DNA of 64,000 nt from Segetibacter sp. 3557_3 (GTDB lineage Bacteria; Bacteroidota; Bacteroidia; Chitinophagales; Chitinophagaceae), in contig NZ_SMSK01000001.1 of the NCBI RefSeq assembly GCF_004354985.1, positions 62,001 through 126,000 of the forward strand. Direction: 5' to 3'. The position numbers were made by a program, and so were the translations under genes. The notes under the pieces are model-generated. The model did not search any database. It was given only the letters and a program-made list of their open reading frames with translations, and was not told where the DNA came from. The stretch's first letter is position 1, and each line of letters opens with the position of its first letter. Below are positions 1 through 8,329 of this stretch, piece after piece.

Positions 1-474
1 ATTGCCTGCAATTCTAAAAAGAATACAAGCCTTCAAACGGCAAAAGTTGACTCTTCTGTTTTTTTAAGGGATAACACTGCAGCCGACTCCGCTGCAACGC
101 CACAACTTTCCCCCGGCACCCAGCAGGTTGTTGTGGTTGAACGTCGGGACCCGAATGGTTCAATTACGACTACGACTACCACCAGCAAAACCAGCAATCC
201 CACTAAACCTGCTTCAGGCGCAAGTACAACTTCTACTAAACCTGCGACTGCGCCGGGTGACAGACCTGATACAACTGTTACGCCCCCAGTGGTAGTAAAG
301 AAAAAGGGATGGAGTAACAAAGCTAAAGGTGCCGTTATAGGCGGAACAAGTGGTGCAGTTGTTGGAGCCGTGGTAAGTAAAAAGAAAGTCAAAGGAGCAA
401 TTATCGGGGGTGTTGTCGGTGCTGCAGGTGGCTATATCATTGGTGACGTAATAGATAAAAAACAAACTCCTTAA
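1..474 (+). CDS. Glycine-zipper lipoprotein, 5' end outside window
   Basis: The reading frame is open from base 1, so the start lies upstream of the window. The first residues read IACNSKK, which fits the end of a lipoprotein signal peptide with the lipidated Cys at codon 3. A Thr/Ser/Pro-rich linker follows, then a Lys-rich stretch and two Gly-zipper segments (GAVIGGTSGAVVGAVV and GAIIGGVVGAAGGYIIG) near the C-terminus. Such YMGG-like zippers occur in small envelope proteins of Bacteroidota and pack as membrane helices. Likely an outer-membrane or periplasmic envelope protein; its exact role is unknown. A GTG at 133 could be mistaken for a start but would discard the lipobox. Confidence 0.75.
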   Translation: MACNSKKNTSLQTAKVDSSVFLRDNTAADSAATPQLSPGTQQVVVVERRDPNGSITTTTTTSKTSNPTKPASGASTTSTKPATAPGDRPDTTVTPPVVVKKKGWSNKAKGAVIGGTSGAVVGAVVSKKKVKGAIIGGVVGAAGGYIIGDVIDKKQTP

Positions 475-521
475 CAGTTCTATTGTACCTGCTACTATCA
501 GTGTTACCATCGAATAAATTA

Positions 522-529
522 TAAGTTTT
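522..529 (+). promoter_or_regulatory. Candidate -7 element of the structured RNA
   Basis: TAAGTTTT matches the Bacteroidota -7 consensus TAnnTTTG at seven of eight positions and would place the start near 536, just before the closing stem of the RNA. No convincing -33 TTTG is seen. Confidence 0.3.
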
Positions 530-535
530 CCGGAG

Positions 536-682
536 TAAGGGTGTCGTTCCCCAAGAGAAATACTAACGGGGGTTCCGCTGATGATAAGCTTTTATTCCGC
601 CGGGCTGGTTAACACACCGGCCCAGCGCAAGAACGCCACACTCGAGTCTTCACGCGGTCACTTGGGGAAACAAAAAAGTTTT
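536..682 (+). ncRNA. Structured RNA candidate, 6S-like
   Basis: An outer 9-bp stem pairs 547-555 (TTCCCCAAG) with 661-669 (CTTGGGGAA). A largely unpaired bubble follows (about 556-568 and 638-660), then helices 569-575/631-637 and 576-580/623-627, and an apical hairpin 602-609/616-623 with loop 610-615. A long hairpin with a central bubble, about 130-180 nt long and followed at once by a terminator, is the architecture of 6S RNA, which mimics an open promoter and binds RNA polymerase; Bacteroidota have a described 6S-Flavo class. A Bacteroidota-like -7 element (TAnnTTT) sits at 522-529. Structure is read directly; the family is inferred. Ends are approximate. Confidence 0.5.
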
Positions 683-716
683 AAAGCCAGCAAGTCTTTG
701 ATTTAGCTGGCTTTTT
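683..716 (+). terminator. Rho-independent terminator
   Basis: A perfect 9-bp stem AAAGCCAGC (683-691) / GCTGGCTTT (706-714) with a 14-nt loop and a T run to 716. It follows the structured RNA by 13 nt and probably ends that transcript. Confidence 0.8.
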
Positions 717-1050
717 GCATTTTGGGAATATCAAGCTGAATCATTGTACATTCCGTTCTAAATGGCTGTGGCTTTCACACCAGGCTTCATTCTATGGGGG
801 TGTGGCCTCCACAAAGCAGGTAATAATGGCGGACAGTGATAACATCCACTATCTTTAATACCCGCTTAAATGCCGCACAAGGATTTGCAGTTGAACGGAG
901 CGTCGCAACCGGGGTATCATCAAGGTGATGTCGCCGGCGGCCAAAAAAAAGAGTATGGTACAGCAGTCAATTGTTCGGCGGGATTTATCTTACGTCGACA
1001 CAGCGGCAACAACTTAATCAAACTAAAATAATCTAACTATCAAGGGTCAT
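717..1050. other. Intergenic, no gene seen
   Basis: No credible coding frame. It holds one copy (885-909) of a 25-nt repeat that recurs at 10480-10504, and the leader of the GH9 gene, which ends in an A/T-rich stretch. Confidence 0.6.
885..909 (+). repeat. 25-nt dispersed repeat, copy 1
   Basis: The segment beginning TTGCAGTTGAACGGAGCG matches 10480-10504 at 24 of 25 bases. Both copies lie in gene-free DNA. Confidence 0.55.
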
Positions 1051-2841
1051 ATGAAAGTATTAAGCCAGCGTAGCGCATCAGCTTTACAATGTGTACTCAT
1101 TTGTTTTCTGGTGCTACCAACCCAACTATTTTCGCAAACCGTTACCAGCCGTATAAGCCTTAATCAACTTGGCTTTTACAATTTTTCTCCGAAAACAGCT
1201 GTGGTAACCGGACCCGTAAATGCGGTTAATTTTTACATTACTTCCACCAACCTCCGTGACACTTTGTATACCGGCACACTTGGCCCGGAAGTAAAGTCGG
1301 CTTATTCTAATACGATCACAAAGCAGGCTGTATTTTCGACATTTACCCGCAGCGGAAGTTATGTGGTAGTTGTTCCCGGCGTAGGCCACTCGTATGTATT
1401 TGAAATCGGCAACGGGGTAAACAGCCTGGCAGCGATATCAACAATAAAGGGTTACTATTACCAGCGCGTGTCGATGCCGTTGGAAGAAAAGTTTGCAGGC
1501 AAGTGGCACCGCTCCGCAGGACACCCCGATGCGGTGGTTTATATTCATGCTTCTGCGGCAACAAAGGAGCGGCCGGAAGGAACGATAATTTCTTCACCGG
1601 GTGGCTGGTACGATGCCGGTGATTACAACAAGTACATCGTGAATTCCGGAGTGTCGATGGGAACCATTTTTTCTGCTTACGAAGACTTTCCCGAATACTT
1701 TAAAACCCTTAACACCAACATACCCGAAAGCAATGATGCCATACCTGATATTCTAAACGAAGCCTTGTATAACCTACGCTGGATGTTAACCATGCAGGAC
1801 CCCAACGATGGTGGGGTTTATAACAAGTGTACCAATGCCGCTTTCGATGGAATGGTTATGCCAGGCATTACCAAAGCACCGCGTTACGTGGTACAAAAAG
1901 GAACTGCAGCAACACTCGATTTTGCCGCAGTGACCGCACAGGCGGCTCGTATTTTTAAGCAATATAAAAGGCAGTTCCCCGGGTTGGCCGATAGTTGCCT
2001 GCTTGCTGCAACGAAGGCCTGGCAATGGGCAGTTGATCACCCCGCAATGGAATACAACCAGGGAGCCATCAACCAGGTAAACAAACCCGAAATTTCGACC
2101 GGCGGTTATGGCGACCGCACCTTTAACGATGAATGGCTTTGGGCCGCAGCAGAACTATTTGTAACCACGAAGGAGGCCCGGTACAGCACCGTTGTAAATG
2201 AACAGATGAAGCACGGGGTTGGACTGCCATCATGGGCCAACGTGGGAATGCTTGGATACTATACCTACCTGCGATTCGCAACTCAACTACCTGCGGCTGC
2301 CCGTGATACGGCACTGCGTATGAAAGAAAGGATTTTGAACATCGCGAATGGCTACCTACAAGGTGTTAAGACCAATGCTTTTGCAACCGTGATGGGACAG
2401 TCGGCGAGGGACTTCAACTGGGGAGGCAATTCCAATGCGGCAAACCAGGGCAACCTGCTGATTAAGGCGTACCAGCTTACGGGCGAAAAGCATTATGTTG
2501 ACCATGCGCTTACAAACCTCGACTACCTGCTGGGCAGAAATGCAACCGGGTATTGCTTTGTAACGGGTCTTGGAAGCAAGTCGCCGATGCACCCGCATCA
2601 CCGCCCCTCCGTAGGCGATGGCATCATAGAACCTGTGCCCGGATTACTGGTAGGCGGACCAAACCCCGGGATGCAGGACAAGTGCCAATACGAGTTTACA
2701 GAACCTGAAACCGCTTATGCCGATATTGATTGTTCGTATGCTTCGAATGAGATTGCGATCAACTGGAATGCACCCATGGTGTACCTCGCAAATGCGGTTG
2801 AAGCTTTGAAAACAAAGGTGGGTTATGTAAGTAAGCAGTGA
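1051..2841 (+). CDS. Secreted GH9 endoglucanase (cellulase)
   Basis: Glycoside hydrolase family 9 enzyme, inverting hydrolysis of beta-1,4-glucan chains. Residues 1-29 form a signal peptide (LPTQLFSQ end). Residues ~33-120 resemble the CelD-type N-terminal Ig-like domain. The (alpha/alpha)6 catalytic domain follows. It carries GGWYDAGDYNKY at ~184-195 with the Asp pair that positions the nucleophilic water, HPHHRPS at ~514, and YASNEIAINWNAP at ~563 with the acid/base Glu at ~567. At 596 aa it is the usual length for an Ig-GH9 protein without a carbohydrate-binding module. A cellobiose 2-epimerase gene follows 180 bases downstream on the same strand, suggesting joint use of cello-oligosaccharides. 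The preceding A/T-rich leader has no Shine-Dalgarno. Confidence 0.93.
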   Translation: MKVLSQRSASALQCVLICFLVLPTQLFSQTVTSRISLNQLGFYNFSPKTAVVTGPVNAVNFYITSTNLRDTLYTGTLGPEVKSAYSNTITKQAVFSTFTRSGSYVVVVPGVGHSYVFEIGNGVNSLAAISTIKGYYYQRVSMPLEEKFAGKWHRSAGHPDAVVYIHASAATKERPEGTIISSPGGWYDAGDYNKYIVNSGVSMGTIFSAYEDFPEYFKTLNTNIPESNDAIPDILNEALYNLRWMLTMQDPNDGGVYNKCTNAAFDGMVMPGITKAPRYVVQKGTAATLDFAAVTAQAARIFKQYKRQFPGLADSCLLAATKAWQWAVDHPAMEYNQGAINQVNKPEISTGGYGDRTFNDEWLWAAAELFVTTKEARYSTVVNEQMKHGVGLPSWANVGMLGYYTYLRFATQLPAAARDTALRMKERILNIANGYLQGVKTNAFATVMGQSARDFNWGGNSNAANQGNLLIKAYQLTGEKHYVDHALTNLDYLLGRNATGYCFVTGLGSKSPMHPHHRPSVGDGIIEPVPGLLVGGPNPGMQDKCQYEFTEPETAYADIDCSYASNEIAINWNAPMVYLANAVEALKTKVGYVSKQ

Positions 2842-3021
2842 CGCCCGAAGGAGCGGAACGTACTTCAGATGAGTCGAAGGTGCTACCTTCAAACGCATCG
2901 GATCGCTGCACAAGACGATGCCGTAAACATTATTAGTAATCGTGCGAACCCCGTATGCACGTAGCGACCGGGATTTTACCAACGTATCGATGATGTATTG
3001 AACACACCCGAACGCAAATAC

Positions 3022-4212
3022 ATGGAACTAACATTACCCGCATTTAAGATAGAGGTTCAACAGGAACTGGATCGGATTTTAACCTATTGGTCGAATTATG
3101 CCGTTGACTTTAAGCATGGCGGGTTCGCTGGCAAGATCAGTAACGACAACCAGGTGGATGCCCGTGCCCCTAAAGGATCGGTACTGAACAGCAGGATACT
3201 TTGGAGTTATTCCGCCGCATACAACATCAACAAAAAAGCACAATACCTGCAATTAGCTGAACGGGCTTATAAATACATGGTCAACTATTTCATTGATGAA
3301 AGGTATGGCGGTGTATTCTGGACGGTTGACTTCGAGGGGAAGCCTTTAGATACAACAAAGCAGGTCTACGCTATCGCGTTTGCCATTTATGGCTTAAGTG
3401 AATATTACCGCGCCTCAGAAGAAGAGCAGGCAAAACAACTCGCGATGCGGTTGTATGATGTAGTAGTAAAACATAACTGCGACAGTCAGTACGGAGGTTA
3501 TACAGAAGCTTTCTCGAGGGAGTGGAAGGAATTGGAGGGACTGCCAGGGAGCCATAAGGATGCAAATGAAAATAAGTCGACGGACACACACCTCCATGTA
3601 CTGGAGGCCTTTGCAAACCTCTACCGTATCTGGCCCGATAAAGACCTGAAACAAAGGATTGTTGAACTTATTAAGCTCTTCCTAAACCAGATAATACACC
3701 CGGTAGGTAATCACCTCAGCCTGTTTTTCAACAAGCAATGGGTACCCCAGGGGAATACCCAATCATTCGGGCACGACATTGAAGCCGCCTGGCTGATACA
3801 GGAGGCGGCTGAGATCATCCAGGATGCGGCACTTGCTGAAGTTGTGAAAGCCCGGTGTGTTGAGGTTGCTAATGCTGCAAGCCGCGGATTAGATGTTGAC
3901 GGGGGTTTGTGGCTCGAATACACTTTTGATGATCAGCACTTGGGAAAAGAAAAGCTTTGGTGGCCCCAGGCGGAAGCAATGGTTGGTTATTACAATGTAT
4001 GGCAAATCACTGGTCAAGAGGACTACCTGCAAAAAGCGCAGGGCAGCTGGCAATTTATAAAGAAACACCTTTTGAGCCCGGAAGGTGAATGGTATTGGGG
4101 GGTAGACGCAAATAACGCAATTATGAAGGGGGAAGACAAAGTTGGCATGTGGAAGTGCCCTTATCATAACAGCAGGGCTTGTATGGAGATTATCTCGCGC
4201 ATAAAGTCATAA
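3022..4212 (+). CDS. Cellobiose 2-epimerase / AGE family
   Basis: (alpha/alpha)6-barrel enzyme of the N-acylglucosamine 2-epimerase superfamily; cellobiose 2-epimerases convert the reducing-end glucose of cello-oligosaccharides to mannose. The conserved catalytic histidines are seen in THLH (190/192), FGHDIEAAW (His251, with Glu254) and PYHNSRA (His382), a pattern fitting cellobiose rather than N-acetylglucosamine epimerases. No signal peptide, so cytoplasmic. I chose ATG 3022 (MELTLPAF); an in-frame TTG at 2998 would add eight poorly conserved residues. It follows the GH9 gene: the plausible route is glucan cleavage outside, uptake, then epimerisation before phosphorolysis. No mannosylglucose phosphorylase is in the window. 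Confidence 0.88.
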   Translation: MELTLPAFKIEVQQELDRILTYWSNYAVDFKHGGFAGKISNDNQVDARAPKGSVLNSRILWSYSAAYNINKKAQYLQLAERAYKYMVNYFIDERYGGVFWTVDFEGKPLDTTKQVYAIAFAIYGLSEYYRASEEEQAKQLAMRLYDVVVKHNCDSQYGGYTEAFSREWKELEGLPGSHKDANENKSTDTHLHVLEAFANLYRIWPDKDLKQRIVELIKLFLNQIIHPVGNHLSLFFNKQWVPQGNTQSFGHDIEAAWLIQEAAEIIQDAALAEVVKARCVEVANAASRGLDVDGGLWLEYTFDDQHLGKEKLWWPQAEAMVGYYNVWQITGQEDYLQKAQGSWQFIKKHLLSPEGEWYWGVDANNAIMKGEDKVGMWKCPYHNSRACMEIISRIKS

Positions 4213-4740
4213 GAAAGTCCGGTGCTAACTTGTATGCTTAGGAAAAGGTCGGGTCTATAGCTAATTAACGTAATGAGCTGATGGGTGCCGGTCATCCAGC
4301 TGGATTAGCAACCATGTTACCGTCAGGACTCACCCGCTCGCTAGTGTGTTCCAGCGAACATACCGAGGTGAGTAATATTGCCAGATCGGTTCCTGATCTT
4401 CAAGCGCCGGAAACATGTTGTTTAATACAGATCCGATAACAATGACGCTATTGTTTGACTTCCCACGCCAACATAATGCACGAAACATAGCGGACTTTCA
4501 AACAAAGCAACGATACCTTCATGGTTTGTAACGGACCCGCAATGTGTAATGTTCAGCAATATGTCTTCGTTCTACCATTGAAGCATTGCTGAAACGGACC
4601 GGCTTTCAGTTTTTTGATCATCGGCAGACTGGTGTAACCAGCTCCGCTGGTTGAAGAGGAGTGCGCAAAGTGCAATTTACCTTGAAGCCAGTTTTACCGA
4701 GCTCATGAAGCAGGGAAAAGAAGATTTTACCCGGTCAGTA
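4213..4740. other. Intergenic, no gene seen
   Basis: About 530 bases between converging genes. Short frames here have no family resemblance, and I see no strong terminator hairpin. Confidence 0.55.
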
Positions 4741-5217
4741 CTAATTGTACAATTTAATGTCTATTGCCTGTGCATCTTCAAACCTTCCCGTTTTTTCCGC
4801 TACCCTGATCCGGTAAACGTTTCCATCGCTTTCATGCGAGGCTGCTACCAACTTTGCCAGATCGCGTGAGAGTTGAACCGTTTCACTGGTTTCCTGTGGC
4901 AATGTTCTGTGTAGTAAAGCTTGCCACGCCTGGTTCCGATCCCCCGCATTGGTAATCTCCTCGAACGTGCCCCATAATATAACCGTTCTCCAATTGGCCA
5001 TATTCTCAAAGGCTTCTACTTCAAAACAAACATTTGGGTTTTTTTTCATTGCATCAATCTTCATCCCGCCTTTGCTGTGAATGAAAATGAATGTTCCGTC
5101 GTAAGAATAGCTTATCGGCACAATATAAGTGACCTGGTCAGCGTGACAGCCGATCCTTCCAATGACCTGGTCGCGAAGAACCTCTTCAATTTCGGTACTG
5201 TTTAATTTTCCTATCAT
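4741..5217 (-). CDS. Pyridoxamine 5'-phosphate oxidase-like FMN protein
   Basis: 158-aa split beta-barrel flavoprotein of the PPOX / nitroimidazole-resistance (NimA-like) class. It opens with LNSTEIEEVLRDQVIGRIGC, the typical N-terminal helix and first strand, followed by YIVPISYSYDGTFIFIHS and KIDAMKKNPNVCFEVE, the strands that hold FMN, and a WRTVILWGTFEE strand. These proteins bind FMN and reduce small molecules or quench radicals; true pyridoxal-phosphate synthesis is unlikely because the C-terminal substrate motif is missing. Cytoplasmic, stand-alone and transcribed leftward. Confidence 0.88.
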   Translation of the reverse strand: MIGKLNSTEIEEVLRDQVIGRIGCHADQVTYIVPISYSYDGTFIFIHSKGGMKIDAMKKNPNVCFEVEAFENMANWRTVILWGTFEEITNAGDRNQAWQALLHRTLPQETSETVQLSRDLAKLVAASHESDGNVYRIRVAEKTGRFEDAQAIDIKLYN

Positions 5218-5948
5218 CGGTTTTTATTGTGAAAATAGCCTGTCAGGCGACTGCGACATATGACCACCATCATCCTGATAAATGACCCTTGTTTCCCAGC
5301 TGCTGCAGCATATAGCAGGTAGTAGCCAAAACGTTCTTTAGGCTAATGCTATGTAATTAATCTTGCGATGCTTGTTAATGTATTAGAAAATCAGCAGGTA
5401 TATAAATCACTTGTTGTTGTCGATCAAAATAGTAGTATGTATTTGTATACGTAAGGTACCTGGATTACGAATAATGTGTTACATAGCTTTTTTTACAATG
5501 CAATACACCAGATAAAAACACAAGGCTTGCATAATTATTCAAGCTGGAAGCTGCTCCCGCTAAAATTAATTTGTTAGGGATTCAGGAATAAAAAGGCGCT
5601 TTGGGCGGTGAGTTCGTTAACAATGACTTTTATAGAAGGTGGGTAAGAATGTCGGCAAAAGCAAATAAATCTTCCAAAAAAAATATCTAATTTCTAAATC
5701 TTCAATTCATTTTTCAATTATTTATTAGAAAAGCATTGTGCCATAACCGAAGACTTTCACGCTATCCACAGTCTTAAAGCTGCGCAGATGCCCCATATCC
5801 GGGCCGGCTCAGATCCGGCTTTCATTTGAATAGTCGGGTTAAAGGTATGATTTTAGGACACTGAGGTGAAACTGATTGTATACCTGTAAAAAGCTTTTGT
5901 CAACAAATAAAAATTGTTTGCAGGAATTCTTCACCTTAAATGTATTGA
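5218..5948. other. Intergenic, no gene seen
   Basis: About 730 A/T-rich bases between divergent genes, probably holding promoters for both. Near 5893-5920 a CTTTTG and a GTTTGC box resemble weak -33/-7 elements for the rightward gene, but the -7 lacks its TA. No gene or RNA recognised. Confidence 0.5.
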
Positions 5949-6500
5949 ATGAAAAAAACGCTACAATTATTTTTTATTGCGATTGTTACTGTTCTAAGTT
6001 GTACCCCTGAAAAAACAACCTTCCAGGTAGTCAGGCATTCTTCAATGAGCTTCAATTACGACTCATCTTCAACATGGAAGGCTAAAACGTACGACATTTC
6101 TCCGCCCACTCAGGCAGTTGTTTATCCTGCTGATCCCCTTATTCCGGGAACATTATACAACAGGTACACATTACAGGCATTTGGTGTAGACGATAAAAAC
6201 AGAAACCTTCAAATTGTGATGGTGTTTGACACCAAGGAGCAGAAGGTTTTTACAGGGGAATACAAAACAGCTTACACCGGGGACAAAGGGCTAAAAGAAG
6301 TGCAGGTTTATGATATGGACAATGCCAGCCTCGCATTCTATCAGATGTATGATAACGCGTTTTCCACACTGAAAATCACCAAACAAAGTACTAGTGAACG
6401 ATTGATCGCCGGAACCTTTCAGATCATGCTTCGTGATGCGCGTGATACTACCAGGAAAATGACCATTACCAGTGGCACATTGACGGACGTAAGCTACTAA
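5949..6500 (+). CDS. Small lipoprotein, unknown function
   Basis: 183 aa. The N-terminus MKKTLQLFFIAIVTVLSC is a lipoprotein signal peptide with lipobox VLSC, so the mature protein starts at Cys18 and sits on a membrane facing the periplasm or surface. The rest alternates polar and hydrophobic residues in short strands (FQVVRHSSM, VVYPADPL, TMKMTITSGTL-like pattern), suggesting a beta-sandwich. I do not recognise a family. It is the first gene of a same-strand set with two predicted outer-membrane proteins 21 and 18 bases apart, so the three likely form an operon acting at the envelope. Confidence 0.75.
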   Translation: MKKTLQLFFIAIVTVLSCTPEKTTFQVVRHSSMSFNYDSSSTWKAKTYDISPPTQAVVYPADPLIPGTLYNRYTLQAFGVDDKNRNLQIVMVFDTKEQKVFTGEYKTAYTGDKGLKEVQVYDMDNASLAFYQMYDNAFSTLKITKQSTSERLIAGTFQIMLRDARDTTRKMTITSGTLTDVSY

Positions 6501-6521
6501 TTCACACATTAAACCTTATTC

Positions 6522-7448
6522 ATGAAATATATTTACCTAAGTATTATTACCATAGCATTTGTGCTAACATCAGGAAAAACGCATGCACAAACCAGCCAGA
6601 AACCTTTGGACTCATTACCCGCTGCTGTGAAAACCTCTAACTCCGGCTTCGACGTAATAATCCTGCATAATGGAGAAATCTTGCATGGTCTTGTAAAAGA
6701 GCTAGGGCTCCAGGTAATTAAATACCAACGTACCGACATACCAGATGGGCCCGTATATACCATCCCGCGTATTGATGTGTATGCGATTAGCTATAGGAAC
6801 CAGGTTAAAGAATACATGAGCCCGGTGATGGTTGAGCCAAATAACCAACTCCGCAATAAAGTTGATGCCAGAAGAGACCGTTGGAATGACTATCCGATCA
6901 ACAGAGAAGTGTTGTTGTTCAAAGAAAATAGCTTTCGTATTGGAGTTGGTTTTATAAGCGGCTATACAAAAGTTGCAAAAGCCGATAACTATGCAAAGAC
7001 GAGCGCTTCACCAGTTATTGCACTGGCTTATGACACCCGGTATCGCACAGACTTACGGCTGGGTTTACAAATGGCGTTTGGATCGCAGAAATTCTCGAAA
7101 CAGGAATTTAGTACATACGACAGCATACAAAGTGTAAGCAATTTAAAAGAAAACATTTTCACCTTTTCGCTCTACGGTAAATACAGTAGCAAGGCAAGCT
7201 ATGCTAATCTAAGACCTTATGTGATCCTGGGACTCGGCATCAACACGTCTAATGTACGTACCGAAAGCGAACTGAAACTTACCAGCAATCAAACTTTGTT
7301 GGTGAGTTCCGGCAGCCGTTCTGCCGGGTTGGGAATTCTTGCAAGGGTTGGTGCAGATTACTTTTTTGGCGGTCCTTATGGTTTGTTCGCTGATGTAGGT
7401 GCGGGAGCTTCTTTAATACAATTAGGTGCAATAATTAATTTACAATAA
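6522..7448 (+). CDS. Exported protein with outer-membrane beta-barrel region
   Basis: 308 aa. Signal peptide 1-23 ending THAQ. Residues ~45-95 (VIILHNGEILHGLVKELG ... GPVYTIPRIDVYAISYRN) match a short domain common in Bacteroidota exported proteins, where a GxI..G.V.e.....IkYk...GP.Y.ip..dV..I.Y pattern precedes other modules. From ~130 to the C-terminus the chain shows repeated amphipathic strands with aromatic girdles (FRIGVGFISGYTK, PVIALAYDTRYRTD, TFSLYGKYSS, YFFGGPYGLFADVGAG), typical of an outer-membrane barrel of about eight strands. Function unknown. Middle gene of the envelope cluster. Confidence 0.75.
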   Translation: MKYIYLSIITIAFVLTSGKTHAQTSQKPLDSLPAAVKTSNSGFDVIILHNGEILHGLVKELGLQVIKYQRTDIPDGPVYTIPRIDVYAISYRNQVKEYMSPVMVEPNNQLRNKVDARRDRWNDYPINREVLLFKENSFRIGVGFISGYTKVAKADNYAKTSASPVIALAYDTRYRTDLRLGLQMAFGSQKFSKQEFSTYDSIQSVSNLKENIFTFSLYGKYSSKASYANLRPYVILGLGINTSNVRTESELKLTSNQTLLVSSGSRSAGLGILARVGADYFFGGPYGLFADVGAGASLIQLGAIINLQ

Positions 7449-7466
7449 CAGCTATAAATCGATAAT

Positions 7467-8090
7467 ATGAAAAAACGTATACTTTCAATTGGTGTAATCA
7501 TGCTAATCGCAAATTACCCGCTTTTTGCCCAGGACAATAAAACGGAAAATCAAAAAAGCACCATTGCCGTTTCATTGGGAGCTGCGGCCAATTATTATTA
7601 TGGACAGGGCGACCGTAATTTTGGTGAGTTTGAAAATGAACGCGTAAACTGGCAAATAAATGGATTGTTAGGATTGACCATTTTACGGGATAAAAACGGG
7701 CGTAGAACAATGTTAGCAGGATTTGGCGCTTACGGATTTAATAATGAGTCGACAATAAAAAAAATCTTTTCAGATCAGCAATATGTAACTACCAGGATTA
7801 ACCAGGCAAAGCTGAATAATTTTTACCAGTTAGAAGGGGGCTTATTAATCGGCGAGGTATTGCGCCTCAGCACAGGTGTGGGTCAACAGCATTTCGAAGG
7901 GCAGGCTATTGCAGGGGCAAATGGTGATATACGCCTCGACGCAAAATCATTAAAGTACAATTCCACTACTGTTGGTTTCAATTTCAACCTTAGTGCTGTT
8001 GCTTTGATCATCAACGTAAACTTTGCGCACGGAATAGATTACGAAAAAACAATTGTTACCCCGTCAGCCGGTTTAATGCTTCGCCTGTAA
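7467..8090 (+). CDS. Exported outer-membrane beta-barrel-like protein
   Basis: 207 aa with a signal peptide ending LFAQ (residue ~22). Strands such as STIAVSLGAAANYYYG, WQINGLLGLTILRD, MLAGFGAYGFN, NFYQLEGGLLIGEVLRLSTGVGQQ, TTVGFNFNLSAVALIINVNFAHG and a C-terminus ending SAGLMLRL fit a small barrel. The terminal aromatic/Leu ending is usual for Bacteroidota barrels. It follows the preceding barrel gene by 18 bases and ends the cluster. No specific family recognised. Confidence 0.72.
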   Translation: MKKRILSIGVIMLIANYPLFAQDNKTENQKSTIAVSLGAAANYYYGQGDRNFGEFENERVNWQINGLLGLTILRDKNGRRTMLAGFGAYGFNNESTIKKIFSDQQYVTTRINQAKLNNFYQLEGGLLIGEVLRLSTGVGQQHFEGQAIAGANGDIRLDAKSLKYNSTTVGFNFNLSAVALIINVNFAHGIDYEKTIVTPSAGLMLRL

Positions 8091-8329
8091 GCAGTGCCTC
8101 ATGCCGGAACGATTTTATCGGACTTGTCATCGATGGTTAGATATGCCCGCTCATGTGCACCCGGCAAGATGATGCAGTTCACATATGCTTGATAAGATCG
8201 GGAGTAACAGTTTATCTGTTCGTTTGGTTATTTGTATAGGTTCAGATTTCCTAAAAGAGCTAAATTTTCTTCTTGTGCCTTTTTTGAGTAGGAGTACAGT
8301 TACTGCATTTTACTGATTATAGCCGTTGT

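Noticed and set aside
33-392. Minus-strand frame opposite the glycine-zipper gene
   Set aside because: A low-complexity mirror of the Thr/Val-rich lipoprotein; no family match.
4651-4869. 72-codon frame crossing the end of the PPOX gene
   Set aside because: Mostly antisense to the PPOX gene; no protein features.
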